The notes: generated from the letters alone by a model not told the origin. Counted from the stretch's first letter, positions 41,948-50,664 are shown. The stretch is 64,000 nucleotides of DNA from CAVQLX01 sp963811605 (GCA_963811605.1 CAWESA010000024.1:124001-188000), one strand, 5' to 3'. Numbers and translations are program-made.

Positions 41948-43120
41948 ATGGCCGTGCCCCTGCGCTACAACCTCCGCAACCTGTTCGTCCGCCGCTGGAC
42001 GAGTGCGTTCACCGCCGGCGGCATCGCGCTCGTCGTCGCCGCCACCATGCTGCTGGCGGCGCTGGTAGGCGGGCTGCAGCAGATCCTGATCTCGGCGGGC
42101 GAGGCCGACAACCTGGTCGTGCTGCGCAAGGGCGCGACCAGCGACGGTTCGAGCCAGGTGCCGCGCGACGCGGCGCAGTCGGTGCGCTCGCTGTCGGGGA
42201 TCGCCGTCGGCGCCGACGGCCTGCCGCTCGTCTCTCCCGAGATCGTGAACCAGCCGTTCATGCGCAACCCCGACGGCGGGCGCGAGAACGTGCTCGTGCG
42301 GGGCGTCGAGCCGATCGCGTTCCAGGTGCACCGCCGGGTCCGGCTGGTCGAGGGCCGCGTCTTCCGGCCGAAGCTGGGCGAGGTGGTCCTCGGCATCGGC
42401 GCCGCCCGGCGCTACCGGCTCGGCGTCGGCAGCGATCTCCACCTCGGACGGCGGCGCTGGACCGTGGTGGGCATCTTCGACGCCGGCGGTACGGCCTTCG
42501 ACAGCGAGATCTGGGCCGACGTGACCGACGTGCAGGACGACACGCGGCGCGAGGGGTACTCGGGGCTGCGTCTCACCGTCGCGCCCGGCACGGACGCGCG
42601 CGCCCTGGTCCACCGCATCGAGGCAGACGGTCGTTTCACGCTCGAGGCCAAGCCGGAGACGGCCTACTACGCCGAGCAGGCGGAGACGGCGCGCTCGCTG
42701 TACATCCTGGTGCTCACCCTCGCCGTCATCATGGGGACCGGAGCGACCTTCGGCGCCCTCAACACGATGTACGCGGCGGTCGCCAATCGCACGGCCGAGA
42801 TCGGCACGCTGCGGGCGCTCGGGTTCGGGCGCGGCTCGATCCTGGCCTCGTTCCTGGCCGAATCGATGCTCCTGGCGGCCGGCGGGCTCGCGGCCGGCAT
42901 CGTCCTGTCGCTGCTCGCCATGCTCCTCGTCAACACGTTGCTTGCCGGGGTCGCCTTCAGCATGATGACCTTCACCGTGGCGACGGTCCTCCTCCGGCCC
43001 ACCCTGGGCGGTGCCCTGCTCGGCGTCGTGTTCGCGGCGGCCATCGGCTTCCTCGGCGGCCTGGCGCCCGCGTGGCGCGCCGCACACCTGCGCGTCGTCG
43101 ACGCGCTCCGGCACGCGTGA
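41948..43120 (+). CDS. ABC transporter permease, FtsX/MacB type (second)
   Basis: 390 residues, same architecture as the preceding permease: helix 1 (FTAGGIALVVAATMLLAALVG), periplasmic domain, then three helices with NRTAEIGTLRALGFGRGSIL and AIGFLGGLAPAWRAAHLRVV. Two non-identical permeases with one ATPase indicate a heterodimeric transporter like LolCDE, here combined with a membrane-fusion adaptor as in MacAB. The ATG is 5 bases after the preceding stop; its own TGA overlaps the adaptor ATG by one base. Confidence 0.93.
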   Translation: MAVPLRYNLRNLFVRRWTSAFTAGGIALVVAATMLLAALVGGLQQILISAGEADNLVVLRKGATSDGSSQVPRDAAQSVRSLSGIAVGADGLPLVSPEIVNQPFMRNPDGGRENVLVRGVEPIAFQVHRRVRLVEGRVFRPKLGEVVLGIGAARRYRLGVGSDLHLGRRRWTVVGIFDAGGTAFDSEIWADVTDVQDDTRREGYSGLRLTVAPGTDARALVHRIEADGRFTLEAKPETAYYAEQAETARSLYILVLTLAVIMGTGATFGALNTMYAAVANRTAEIGTLRALGFGRGSILASFLAESMLLAAGGLAAGIVLSLLAMLLVNTLLAGVAFSMMTFTVATVLLRPTLGGALLGVVFAAAIGFLGGLAPAWRAAHLRVVDALRHA

Positions 43121-44310
43121 TGGCGGTCGCCCCCGACGAGCTGCACAAGAACCTGAGCGCGTTGCGCCTCGAGCGTGACGACGCCCCGGCACGACCCCGG
43201 CGCTGGCTGCGCTGGCTGGTCCTGGCGGTCCCGCTCCTCGCGATCGCGGGCGTGATCGGACAGCGCATCGCGGCGGGCCGGGTGCCGCAGGTCGAGGTGG
43301 CCCAGGTCACGCTGACGAAGCCCGGGGCGCACGAGGGCGTGCCGGTGCTCTCGGGGGCCGGCTACGTCGTCAGCGCCGACCGCTACATCTCGATCGGCGT
43401 GCGGGTCGCGGGACGCATCGACCGCTATCTGGTCGAGGAGGGGACGCGCGTCTCGGCGGGCGACGCGCTGGTGCAGCTGGACGCGCGCGAGTACCAGGCC
43501 ACGGTCGAGCGCGCGGCGGCCAATCTGAGGCTGGCGCAGGCCGAGGCGGTGCTGGCGAAGCAGAAGCACGTGCGTGCGGAGTCGCTGTTCCGCACCGGCG
43601 TCGTCTCGAAGGAGGAGCTCGACATCCGCCGGGCGGAGGACGACACGGCCGCCGCTCGCGTCGGCACCGCCAAGGCCGACCTCGACTCCGCGCGGGTGGC
43701 GCTCGAGTACACCACGCTGCACGCGCCGCGCAGCGGCGTCATCCTCGCCAAGCTGAAGGAGGTCGGAGAGATCGCGGTGCCGGGCGGCTTTTCCGGGTCC
43801 GGCGACCTGATCCGCATGGCCAACCTGGAGGACCTGCGCGGGCAGGTCGACGTCACGGAGGCGGAGCTGGCGAAGATCCGCCTGGGACAGCGCGCCGAGG
43901 TGGTGCCCGACGCCTATCCCGACCGGCGCTACAGCGCGCACGTCGTGAAGCTCTATCCGCAGGTCGACAAGCAGAAGGGCACGCTGCGCGTCGAGGTCCA
44001 GATCGAGAAGCCGGACGAGAACCTGTGGCCCGACATGAGCGCCCGCGTCACGTTCCTCGAGCCGCTCGAGGGAACGCCCGGCGCGCCGGCGGTCCTGGCG
44101 CCCCGCAGCGCCGTGCGTCAGAGCCCGCAGGGCGCCTTCGCCTGGGTCGTGCGCGACGGACGTGTACAGCGCACGCCGGTCACGCTCGGCCCCGAGTTCG
44201 CCGATCAGGTGCAGATCACGAGCGGCCTCTCCGGCGGCGAGCCGATCGTGATCGGCGACCCGCCCGCGCTCGAGGACGGGCAGACGGTGCGCGTGGCAGG
44301 GAAGACCTGA
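43120..44310 (+). CDS. Periplasmic adaptor subunit (MacA/HlyD-like membrane fusion protein)
   Basis: 396 residues. N-terminal anchor (WLRWLVLAVPLLAIAGVIG, about 27-45), lipoyl domain halves (ISIGVRVAGRIDRYLVEEGT and LHAPRSGVILAKLKEVGEI), an alpha-hairpin with QATVERAAANLRLAQAEAVL, and beta-barrel plus membrane-proximal domains. Connects the inner-membrane ABC transporter to an outer-membrane channel; no TolC-like gene is in the window. Last gene of the export operon. Substrate unknown (lipoprotein, lipid, peptide or drug). Confidence 0.93.
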   Translation: MAVAPDELHKNLSALRLERDDAPARPRRWLRWLVLAVPLLAIAGVIGQRIAAGRVPQVEVAQVTLTKPGAHEGVPVLSGAGYVVSADRYISIGVRVAGRIDRYLVEEGTRVSAGDALVQLDAREYQATVERAAANLRLAQAEAVLAKQKHVRAESLFRTGVVSKEELDIRRAEDDTAAARVGTAKADLDSARVALEYTTLHAPRSGVILAKLKEVGEIAVPGGFSGSGDLIRMANLEDLRGQVDVTEAELAKIRLGQRAEVVPDAYPDRRYSAHVVKLYPQVDKQKGTLRVEVQIEKPDENLWPDMSARVTFLEPLEGTPGAPAVLAPRSAVRQSPQGAFAWVVRDGRVQRTPVTLGPEFADQVQITSGLSGGEPIVIGDPPALEDGQTVRVAGKT

Positions 44311-44313
44311 CCC

Positions 44314-45150
44314 GTGCCGCGGCTCACGCGCCGCGACTTCGTCGTGACCTCGCTGGCCGCCGGCTTCGCGGCCGCCGTGCGCCCGGTGGCAGGGCAGACG
44401 GTCATCGCCACCGACGGCGACGGCCTGATCGCGGGCGAGGTCGAGATTCCCGCCGCCGGCGGCGAGCTACCGGCGTACCGCGCCATGCCCGCGAGCGGGA
44501 CGTCGTTTCCGGTCGTGCTCGTCGTGCAGGAGATATTCGGCGTGCACGAGCACATCCGTGACGTCTGTCGCCGCTTCGCCACGCTCGGGCATCTCGCCAT
44601 CGCGCCCGAGCTGTTCGCACGCCAGGGCGACGTCTCGAAGCTCGGCGACGTGCAGGAGATCGTCTCGACGGTGGTCACCAAGGTTCCCGACGCGCAGGTC
44701 ATGTCCGACCTCGACGCCACCGTCGCCTGGGCGGAGAAGACGGGGGCTGGCGACGTGCGCAGGCTCGGCATCACGGGCTTCTGCTGGGGCGGACGCATCG
44801 TGTGGCTGTACGCCGCGCATAGCCCGGCGCTCCGAGCCGGCGTCGCATGGTACGGCCGCCTGGTCGGTCCGACGACCGCGCTGCAGCCGAAGAATCCCAT
44901 CGACGTCGTGCGCGAGCTGAAGGCGCCCGTGCTCGGGCTGTACGGCGGCGCCGATCAGGGCATCTCACCCGAGAGCATCGCGCAGATGCGCGCCGCCCTG
45001 AAGGCCGCCGGCGAGACCGCGGAGATCGTCGTCTATCCCGACGCGCCGCACGGCTTCTTCGCCGACTACCGTCCCAGCTATCGTCCCGAGGCGGCGAAGG
45101 ACGGCTGGAAGCGCCTGCAGGACTGGTTCCGGACGCACGGCGCCGCGTGA
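44314..45150 (+). CDS. Dienelactone hydrolase family protein, probably Tat-exported
   Basis: 278 residues, GTG start with AGGGAAG. The N-terminus LTRRDFVVTSLAAGFAAAV is a Tat signal (TRRDF). The alpha/beta hydrolase domain has VLVVQEIFGVHEHIRDVCRR, the nucleophile Cys in GITGFCWGGR, acid Asp in LYGGADQGI and His in APHGFF, i.e. the Cys-Asp-His triad of dienelactone hydrolases. It likely hydrolyses lactones or esters in the periplasm. It begins 3 bases after the adaptor stop but is functionally unrelated. Confidence 0.91.
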   Translation: MPRLTRRDFVVTSLAAGFAAAVRPVAGQTVIATDGDGLIAGEVEIPAAGGELPAYRAMPASGTSFPVVLVVQEIFGVHEHIRDVCRRFATLGHLAIAPELFARQGDVSKLGDVQEIVSTVVTKVPDAQVMSDLDATVAWAEKTGAGDVRRLGITGFCWGGRIVWLYAAHSPALRAGVAWYGRLVGPTTALQPKNPIDVVRELKAPVLGLYGGADQGISPESIAQMRAALKAAGETAEIVVYPDAPHGFFADYRPSYRPEAAKDGWKRLQDWFRTHGAA

Positions 45151-45238
45151 CGCAGGGAAGGGGGCGCGGAGCTGAGCGCCGCCGATCCCCGCGACCCGTC
45201 GATCCTCGCCGGGACGCGGATCTCCTGCGCCTCACGAG

Positions 45239-45267
45239 TTGCGCCTCCCGCGCGCATCGGAGATGAA
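45239..45267 (+). promoter_or_regulatory. Weak candidate promoter of the glycyl-tRNA synthetase gene
   Basis: TTGCGC (45239-45244), 17 bases, GATGAA (45262-45267), 8 bases to the ATG at 45276. Good -35 and spacing, poor -10. Confidence 0.28.
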
Positions 45268-45275
45268 TCGCCGCC

Positions 45276-46880
45276 ATGTCCACCCCGACCGGCTCCGCGC
45301 TCATGGAGCGCCTCGTGTCGCTCTGCAAGCGGCGCGGCTTCATCTTCCAGTCGTCCGAGATCTACGGGGGCCTGAACGGCTTCTGGGACTACGGGCCGCT
45401 CGGCGTTCTCTTGAAGAACAACCTGCGCGACGCGTGGTGGGACGTCATGGTGCACAACCCGCCGCCGGGACCCGACGGGCGCCCGATCGACATCGTCGGC
45501 CTCGACTGCGCCATCATCAGCCACCCGAAGGTGTGGGAGGCGAGCGGCCACCTCGCCGGCTTCGCCGATCCGATGCAGACCTGCCGCAACTGCAAGCGCC
45601 TCTTCCGGGCCGACCACGTTCCCGAGCTGCTCGAGGAGAGCGACTGGGTGACGTCGCTCCTCGAGGTCTCAGAGGCGGGCGCCGAGCCCGGCACGTACAT
45701 CCCGCGACGCGACGAGCTCGAGCGCTGGGCGAAGACCAGGGGCAAGAAGCTCGCGCCCGGCCTGCCCATCGTCCGCGATCCGGCATCGATCGCGAGCATC
45801 AACGAGGACGAGCACGACGTACCGATGCTGCTCACCACCGTCTCCTCGGGCGGCCCGCGGGTGTCGGACGTCCGGCTGCCGTGTCCCGCGTGCGGCGGGG
45901 AGCTCACCGAGCCGCGCCAGTTCAACCTCATGTTCGAGACCTTCGTCGGCGCGGTGCGCGACGAGGAAGCGAAGGCGTATCTCCGGCCGGAGACGGCTCA
46001 GGGCATGTTCTACAACTTCAAGAACGTGATCGACTCGACGCGGGTGAAGGTGCCCTTCGGCATCTGCCAGGTCGGCCGCAGCTTCCGCAACGAGGTGACG
46101 CCGCGCAACTACGTCTTCCGGTCACGCGAGTTCGAGCAGATGGAGCTCGAGTTCTTCGTGCATCCCGGCGAGGCCGATCTCTGGTACCGCTACTGGCGGC
46201 AGGCTCGCTTCGACTGGTGGTGCAGCCTCGGCCTGGCGGGCAAGAACCTGCGCCTGCGCGACCACGACCAGGACGAGCTGGCGCACTACGCCAAGGACTC
46301 GGGCGGCTGCTGCGACGTCGAGTACGCCTTCCCGTTCTCCGGGGCGAAGGGATTCACCGAGCTCGAGGGCATCGCGTACCGTAGCGACTACGACCTGCGC
46401 CAGCACCAGCGCGTGAGCGGCGTCAAGCTCGAGTACTTCGACGCCGAGCGCAACGAGCGCTACCTGCCGCACGTCGTCGAGCCCGCCGCCGGCCTGACCC
46501 GCGGCCTGCTGGCCGTGCTGTGCGAGGCCTACACGGTCGACGAGAGCCGGCCGTCTCCCGAGCTGATGCGCTTCCACCCGCGACTCGCGCCGGTCAAGGC
46601 GGGCGTGTTTCCGCTGGTGAACAAGGAAGGCATGCCGGAGATCGCCGCACGCATCTACGACGATCTGCGCCGTCGCGTCGGGTCCTGCCAGTACGACGCC
46701 AAGCAGAGCATCGGGAAGCGCTACGCGCGCATGGACGAGGCCGGCACGCCCTTCTGCATCACGGTGGACGGGCAGACGGTGACCGATCAGACGGTGACCG
46801 TGCGCGACCGCGACACCGGCGCGCAGGTGCGCGTCGCCGCCGACCAGGTCGTCGGCTGGGTGGCCGAGCGCGTCGGCTGA
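45276..46880 (+). CDS. glyQS: Glycyl-tRNA synthetase, dimeric class II type
   Basis: 534 residues; charges tRNA-Gly. Class II core with YGGLNGFWDYGPLG near the N-terminus, CRNCKRLF and CPACGG zinc-type CxxC pairs in the insertion (near residues 105-110 and 205-210), motif 2 QVGRSFRNEVTPRNYVFR, RPETAQGMF and the C-terminal anticodon-binding domain. This is the alpha2 form of Thermus, Bacillus-relatives and eukaryotes, not the alpha2beta2 GlyQ/GlyS form of E. coli. Single essential gene; no Shine-Dalgarno. Confidence 0.96.
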   Translation: MSTPTGSALMERLVSLCKRRGFIFQSSEIYGGLNGFWDYGPLGVLLKNNLRDAWWDVMVHNPPPGPDGRPIDIVGLDCAIISHPKVWEASGHLAGFADPMQTCRNCKRLFRADHVPELLEESDWVTSLLEVSEAGAEPGTYIPRRDELERWAKTRGKKLAPGLPIVRDPASIASINEDEHDVPMLLTTVSSGGPRVSDVRLPCPACGGELTEPRQFNLMFETFVGAVRDEEAKAYLRPETAQGMFYNFKNVIDSTRVKVPFGICQVGRSFRNEVTPRNYVFRSREFEQMELEFFVHPGEADLWYRYWRQARFDWWCSLGLAGKNLRLRDHDQDELAHYAKDSGGCCDVEYAFPFSGAKGFTELEGIAYRSDYDLRQHQRVSGVKLEYFDAERNERYLPHVVEPAAGLTRGLLAVLCEAYTVDESRPSPELMRFHPRLAPVKAGVFPLVNKEGMPEIAARIYDDLRRRVGSCQYDAKQSIGKRYARMDEAGTPFCITVDGQTVTDQTVTVRDRDTGAQVRVAADQVVGWVAERVG

Positions 46881-46891
46881 AGCGTCTCCGC

Positions 46892-47343
46892 TCAGCGCGC
46901 CATCGCGTCGGCGATGGTGACCGATCCCGTGCCGAACGGACCGTTGTAGGCGCACAGCCCGCGCGCCGCCGGGGCGCCGTAGAACATGGTCAGGGCCAGC
47001 GCGCGCATCCCGCCGAAGAGCGCGCGCTTCAGCCCGAGCCGGGAGGCGGCGAGGTCGGCGAGCACGGCATCCTGCGCCGGCGGCGGCCGGAAGCAGAGCG
47101 CGTCGTTGATGACGGTGGAGCCCCCGACGCATGCGCCGGTGTACGGCGACAGCCCGCTCCGGGTCGCTGCCAGCTTCCGGAGCCGCGCCGTCATCTCGGC
47201 CTCGTCGCCGGTGAAGTCGCGGCTCTCGAGGCGCGGACCGGCTTCCAGGACGACGACACGCAGGCCGCCTTCCGCCAGGGCGGCTGCGGCCGGCGCCCCG
47301 CCGGCGCCGGGCCGATGACGACCGCGTCGGCGGCGAGGTTCAC
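46892..47343 (-). pseudogene. GMC family FAD-dependent oxidoreductase remnant
   Basis: A GTG at 47343 opens VNLAADAVVIGP, the start of a GMC FAD-binding domain, but the frame then breaks: adding one base near 47314-47316 restores GAGGAPAAAALAEGGLRVVV and LEAGPRLESRDFTGDEAEM in the next frame. That frame continues through SGLSPYTGACVGGSTVINDA (FAD-binding GMC signature) and then into RALALTMFYGAPAARGL, which resembles a segment usually placed at the N-terminus of fatty-alcohol-oxidase-like GMC proteins, and stops at about 150 residues, against 500 or more. Substrate and most of the FAD domain are gone. I treat it as a broken gene with an internal deletion and a frameshift. Confidence 0.7.
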
Positions 47344-47370
47344 ACGGCGCCTTCCGCGGGATGCGGACGC

Positions 47371-47391
47371 GGGGCCCGGCGCCCGGGCCCC
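47371..47391 (-). terminator. Candidate hairpin terminator of the DsbA-like gene
   Basis: Perfect 9-base stem GGGGCCCGG / CCGGGCCCC with a 3-base loop, 28 bases after the stop of the minus-strand gene at 47419. No T-tract. Confidence 0.4.
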
Positions 47392-47418
47392 CACCCGCTC
47401 ACGCGCTCACGTCGCGGG

Positions 47419-48264
47419 TCACTTCGCGGACGCCAGCTCGTCGTCGATCACGGCCTTGAACTGCTCGAAGGGCTGCGCGCCCACGAGCAGCCGGCCGTTG
47501 ATGACGAAGGACGGCGTGCCGGTGACGCCCACCGTCTGCCCCTCCGCCATGTCGCTCTTCACGTTCGCCTGCGTCTTCTTGCCGTCGAAGCACTCGTCGA
47601 ACTTCGCCTTGTCGATCTTCTCGGGCTCGGCGAAGGACCACGCCTTCTCCTTCACGTTGCTCGGGTTGATGTCCTTCTGGTTCTGGAAGAAGCCATCGTA
47701 GACCTTCCAGTAGGCGTCGGCCTTCTGCTCGCGCACGCACTCGGCGGCGATCGCGGCCGGCTCCGCCCACGGATGGAAGCCGAGCGGGAAGTCCTTGAAG
47801 CAGAACTTCACCTTGTCCCCGTACTCCTTGAGCACCTGCTGCTCCAGGGTGGTGTAGCCCTTGGCGCAGAACGGGCACTGGAAGTCCGACCACTCGACGA
47901 CGGTGACCTTGGCGTCCTTCGGACCACGGCAGGCGGCGCCATCGAGCTTGATCTTCTGCATCACCGCCTTCGACGGATCGACGGTGATGTCGTTGACCTC
48001 CGCGAAGATGACGTACTTCCCGTCCGGCGATGCCGTGAACGGCACCTTCTTCACCTGGGGCGCCGTGCCGACCTCGAGCACGCCTTCCTTGGCCCCCTTG
48101 ATGGGCGAGTCCTTGACGTCCGAGACGGCGACGTTCTGGGCCGGCGGGACGTTGTTCTTCTTCCGGTAGTACTTGATCAGCTGGTCGCTGTTCAGGCTCT
48201 GGGCCAGGGCGGAGCTGGCGACGAACCCGAACACGACCGCGAGCAGGCTGAGACGCGTGCGCAT
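47419..48264 (-). CDS. DsbA family thioredoxin-like protein, periplasmic
   Basis: 281 residues. Signal peptide (LSLLAVVFGFVASSALA), an N-terminal ~95-residue segment with LNSDQLIKYYRKKNN, then a thioredoxin fold of the DsbA/DsbG/BdbD type with VVEWSDFQCPFCAKGY (CPFC active site), TVGVTGTPSFVINGRLL containing the cis-proline TP, and a C-terminal helix. It catalyses disulfide exchange or oxidation of exported proteins; the many Cys-rich exported proteins in this window are plausible clients (inference). ATG with AGAAGGGGG. Confidence 0.93.
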   Translation of the reverse strand: MRTRLSLLAVVFGFVASSALAQSLNSDQLIKYYRKKNNVPPAQNVAVSDVKDSPIKGAKEGVLEVGTAPQVKKVPFTASPDGKYVIFAEVNDITVDPSKAVMQKIKLDGAACRGPKDAKVTVVEWSDFQCPFCAKGYTTLEQQVLKEYGDKVKFCFKDFPLGFHPWAEPAAIAAECVREQKADAYWKVYDGFFQNQKDINPSNVKEKAWSFAEPEKIDKAKFDECFDGKKTQANVKSDMAEGQTVGVTGTPSFVINGRLLVGAQPFEQFKAVIDDELASAK

Positions 48265-48340
48265 CGATGACCCCCTTCTTGTGGTTGAACGAGCTCTCCA
48301 CGCTGCCCGCCTTTGCTCCGGCGGTCAAGCTTCGCCGGTC

Positions 48341-48369
48341 TTGCGCCCCCGGAGGGGGGCCGGTAGGTT
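48341..48369 (+). promoter_or_regulatory. Candidate leaderless promoter of the second split-barrel gene
   Basis: TTGCGC (48341-48346), 17 bases, TAGGTT (48364-48369), 6 bases to the GTG at 48376. Confidence 0.5.
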
Positions 48370-48375
48370 CGGCGC

Positions 48376-48822
48376 GTGTCTCGCCGGGCCGCGCTGAGCT
48401 GCGTGCTGCTCGTCGCCCTCACGGTGGCGGCCTGGGCGAAGCTCACGCCGGAGACCTCGAAGGCGCTCGGCGAGGCGCGCTACGTCTACATCCAGTCGGA
48501 GCGCAAGGGCGGCGAGTTCAGCAAGCCCGCCGAGATCTGGTTCTTCGTCGACGGGGGGATCCTGTACGTCGGCACGCGCCCCACGTCGTGGCGCGTCAAG
48601 CGCATCAAGGCGGGACGTCCGCGGGCCCGCATCGCCATCGGCTCGCCGCAGGGTCCCGCCTTCGAGGCGACGGGAAAGCTGGTGAAGGATCCCGCCATCG
48701 AGGCGAAGCTGATGGCGGCCTTCGCCACCAAGTATCCGGAAGGCTGGCCGACCCACGCCACCAGCTTCCGCGACGGATTCCGCAGCGGCGACCGGGTGCT
48801 GGTCGCCTACACCCCGCGCTGA
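48376..48822 (+). CDS. Secreted pyridoxamine 5'-phosphate oxidase-like split-barrel protein (second copy)
   Basis: 148 residues, the same length and layout as 34790-35236: signal peptide (RAALSCVLLVALTVAAWA), then LTPETSKALGEARYVYIQSE, IWFFVDGGILYVGTRPTSW, RVKRIKAGRPRARIAIG and DRVLVAYTPR. The two proteins are clear but diverged paralogues. Exported FMN/F420-barrel proteins are uncommon. GTG start, leaderless promoter, divergent from the DsbA-like gene. Confidence 0.83.
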   Translation: MSRRAALSCVLLVALTVAAWAKLTPETSKALGEARYVYIQSERKGGEFSKPAEIWFFVDGGILYVGTRPTSWRVKRIKAGRPRARIAIGSPQGPAFEATGKLVKDPAIEAKLMAAFATKYPEGWPTHATSFRDGFRSGDRVLVAYTPR

Positions 48823-48833
48823 TCGTCCCCACG

Positions 48834-49664
48834 ATGGATCCGAGCAGCGCGTCGCTCGCCGGTCGGACGGCGCTGGTGACGGGCGCCGGCGCCGGGATCG
48901 GCCGCGGCATCGCGCAGGCCATGGCGCGTTTCGGCGCCCGCGTCGCGGTGCTCGATCGTGATGGCGAGACCGCGGACCGCACCGCGGGCGACATCGTGGC
49001 CGCGGGCGGCGACGCGCTCGCCGTGGTGGCGGATGCGCGCGAGGCCGACGCCGTCGCCGCCGCGCTCGACGCGACGGCCGCGCGGTTCGGCCTCGTCGAC
49101 GTGCTGGTGAACAACGCCGGCGGCGTGTTCGCGACGTCGTTTCTCGACGCGGCGGCCAAGGGCTGGCAGGCGCTCTGGCGCGCCAACCTCGAGTCGGTCA
49201 TGCACTGCACCCAGCTCGTCGCGCGCCGGCTGGTCGCCACCGGCCGGCCCGGCAGCGTCATCACCGTCGTCTCCATCGAGGCGACACGCGCCGCGCCGCA
49301 CTACGCCGCCTACGCCGCCGCCAAAGCGGGAGCCGTCAGCCTGACGCGCACGCTCGCGCTCGAGTTCGCGCCGCACGGCATCCGCGTCAACGCGATCGCC
49401 CCGGACATCTGCCTCACCGAGGGTCTCGCGGCCATGGTGCCCCCGGCCGAGCGCGCGCGCTGGGCGCACATCGTGCCGCTCGGCCGGGCCGCCGCGCCCG
49501 ACGACATCGCCGGCGCGGCCGTGTTCCTGGCCTCCGACCTCGCGCGCTACGTGACCGGGATCACGCTGCACGTCGACGGCGGCACGCATGCCGCCGGGGG
49601 ATGGTACCGCGACCCCGATGGCGGGGCCTGGACGCTCGGGCCGCCGCGGCGGCGCGAGGTTTGA
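48834..49664 (+). CDS. SDR family NAD(P)-dependent oxidoreductase
   Basis: 276 residues. TGAGAGIGRGIA cofactor motif near 16-27, NNAGG near 95, catalytic Ser in VVSIEATRAAPHYAAYAAAK with Tyr-x3-Lys, and VDGGTHAAGGW at the C-terminus. Cytoplasmic oxidoreductase; substrate unknown. Starts 12 bases after the split-barrel gene and is probably co-transcribed with it. Its C-terminus has a short extension ending RRREV. Confidence 0.92.
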   Translation: MDPSSASLAGRTALVTGAGAGIGRGIAQAMARFGARVAVLDRDGETADRTAGDIVAAGGDALAVVADAREADAVAAALDATAARFGLVDVLVNNAGGVFATSFLDAAAKGWQALWRANLESVMHCTQLVARRLVATGRPGSVITVVSIEATRAAPHYAAYAAAKAGAVSLTRTLALEFAPHGIRVNAIAPDICLTEGLAAMVPPAERARWAHIVPLGRAAAPDDIAGAAVFLASDLARYVTGITLHVDGGTHAAGGWYRDPDGGAWTLGPPRRREV

Positions 49665-49690
49665 CTTCCGAGGCTGCCTCGCACTAGTCG
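49661..49690 (+). promoter_or_regulatory. Candidate promoter of the flavin reductase gene
   Basis: TTGACT (49661-49666, overlapping the SDR stop), 18 bases, TAGTCG (49685-49690), 9 bases to the ATG at 49700. No Shine-Dalgarno. Confidence 0.4.
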
Positions 49691-49699
49691 GTCGGCGCC

Positions 49700-50176
49700 A
49701 TGTTCGACGCCAAGGAGCTTCGCCGCGTCATGGGCATGTTCGCCACGGGCGTGACCGTCCTCACCACGCGCGATGGGCAGGGCCGACCCTACGGGCTGAC
49801 GGCCAACGCGGTCACGTCCCTGTCGCTCGATCCCCCGCTCCTCATCATCTGCATCGACAAGCGCGCCGAGACCCATCCCCACTTCTTCGACTCGCGGTGC
49901 TTCGTGGTGAACATCCTGGCGGACGACCAGGAGACGCTGTCCACGCACTTCGCCAAGTCGGGCGGCGAGAAGTTCGGCAGCCTTCCCTACAGCACCAATC
50001 AGGACGGGGTGCCGGTGCTCGAGGGGACGCTGGCCCACGTGGAGTGCCGCATCGTCGAGACGCACGAGGGGGGCGACCACGTGATCCACATCGGCGAGGT
50101 CCAGCACGCCGAGGTCCGGGGCGGCCGCCCCCTCCTCTTCTTCCAGGGCAAGTACCGTCATCTGACCGACAACTGA
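49700..50176 (+). CDS. Flavin reductase family protein
   Basis: 158 residues, HpaC/NTAB-type FMN-binding split barrel: FRRVMGMFATGVTVLTT-like RRVMGMFATGVTVLTT, GLTANAVTSLSLDPPLLI, CFVVNILADDQ and HIGEVQHAEV. It reduces FMN or FAD with NAD(P)H to supply two-component monooxygenases. The LLM-class proteins of this window could be such partners if they are FMNH2-dependent rather than F420-dependent. Followed 19 bases later by a MAPEG gene. Confidence 0.92.
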   Translation: MFDAKELRRVMGMFATGVTVLTTRDGQGRPYGLTANAVTSLSLDPPLLIICIDKRAETHPHFFDSRCFVVNILADDQETLSTHFAKSGGEKFGSLPYSTNQDGVPVLEGTLAHVECRIVETHEGGDHVIHIGEVQHAEVRGGRPLLFFQGKYRHLTDN

Positions 50177-50195
50177 TCTCCGCACGAGGTTCGCC

Positions 50196-50594
50196 ATGCC
50201 CATGCTCTCCGTCGTGACGCTCATCATGGTCTTGGCCGTCATCGAGGTGCTGGTCCTCGGCGTCCTGGTCGGACGCGGGCGTGACCAGTACGGGGTGCGG
50301 GCCCCGGCGACGTCGGGACACCCCAAGTGGGAACGCCTCAATCGCGCACACCAGAACAGCCTCGAGCAGCTCGTCCTCTTCATCCCGCTGTTCTTCGCCT
50401 ACTGCTTCAATACGGGACTGCAGACGGGCATCGTGCTCGGCATCGTCTATCTGATCGCGCGCATCATCTACGCCGTCGGCTACGTGCGCGAAGCCGAGCG
50501 ACGCAGCACCGGCGCCTTCCTGACCTTCGCGGTACAGGTGTGGCTGGCCGTCGGCGCGATCATCGGGCTGGTCGTCAAGATCGTGCGCAGCTGA
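50196..50594 (+). CDS. MAPEG family membrane protein
   Basis: 132 residues with four helices (LIMVLAVIEVLVLGVLVG; LVLFIPLFFAYCF; IVLGIVYLIARIIYAVGYV; FAVQVWLAVGAIIGLVVKIV). WERLNRAHQNSLEQLVLFIP and RIIYAVGYV are the MAPEG (membrane-associated eicosanoid/glutathione metabolism) signature. Bacterial members are glutathione transferase- or peroxidase-like and detoxify lipid peroxides. ATG with a GAGG site. Confidence 0.9.
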   Translation: MPMLSVVTLIMVLAVIEVLVLGVLVGRGRDQYGVRAPATSGHPKWERLNRAHQNSLEQLVLFIPLFFAYCFNTGLQTGIVLGIVYLIARIIYAVGYVREAERRSTGAFLTFAVQVWLAVGAIIGLVVKIVRS

Positions 50595-50604
50595 ACGCCC
50601 CCTC

Positions 50605-50633
50605 TTGCGCCTCTCGCCGGGGTCCTAATAAGT
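50605..50633 (+). promoter_or_regulatory. Candidate promoter of the small secreted helical protein gene
   Basis: TTGCGC (50605-50610) followed by an AT-rich CCTAATAAGT stretch; the -10 is ATAAGT (17-base spacer) or TAATAA (15-base spacer). Here the gene has a real leader with a Shine-Dalgarno site. Confidence 0.35.
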
Positions 50634-50664
50634 GCGTCGGTGGAACCGACCCAAGGAGGTCTGC

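Noticed and set aside
46520..47701. Plus-strand gene after glycyl-tRNA synthetase
   Set aside because: The frame is antisense to the GMC remnant and DsbA-like gene, shows no domain and is Arg/Ser-rich.
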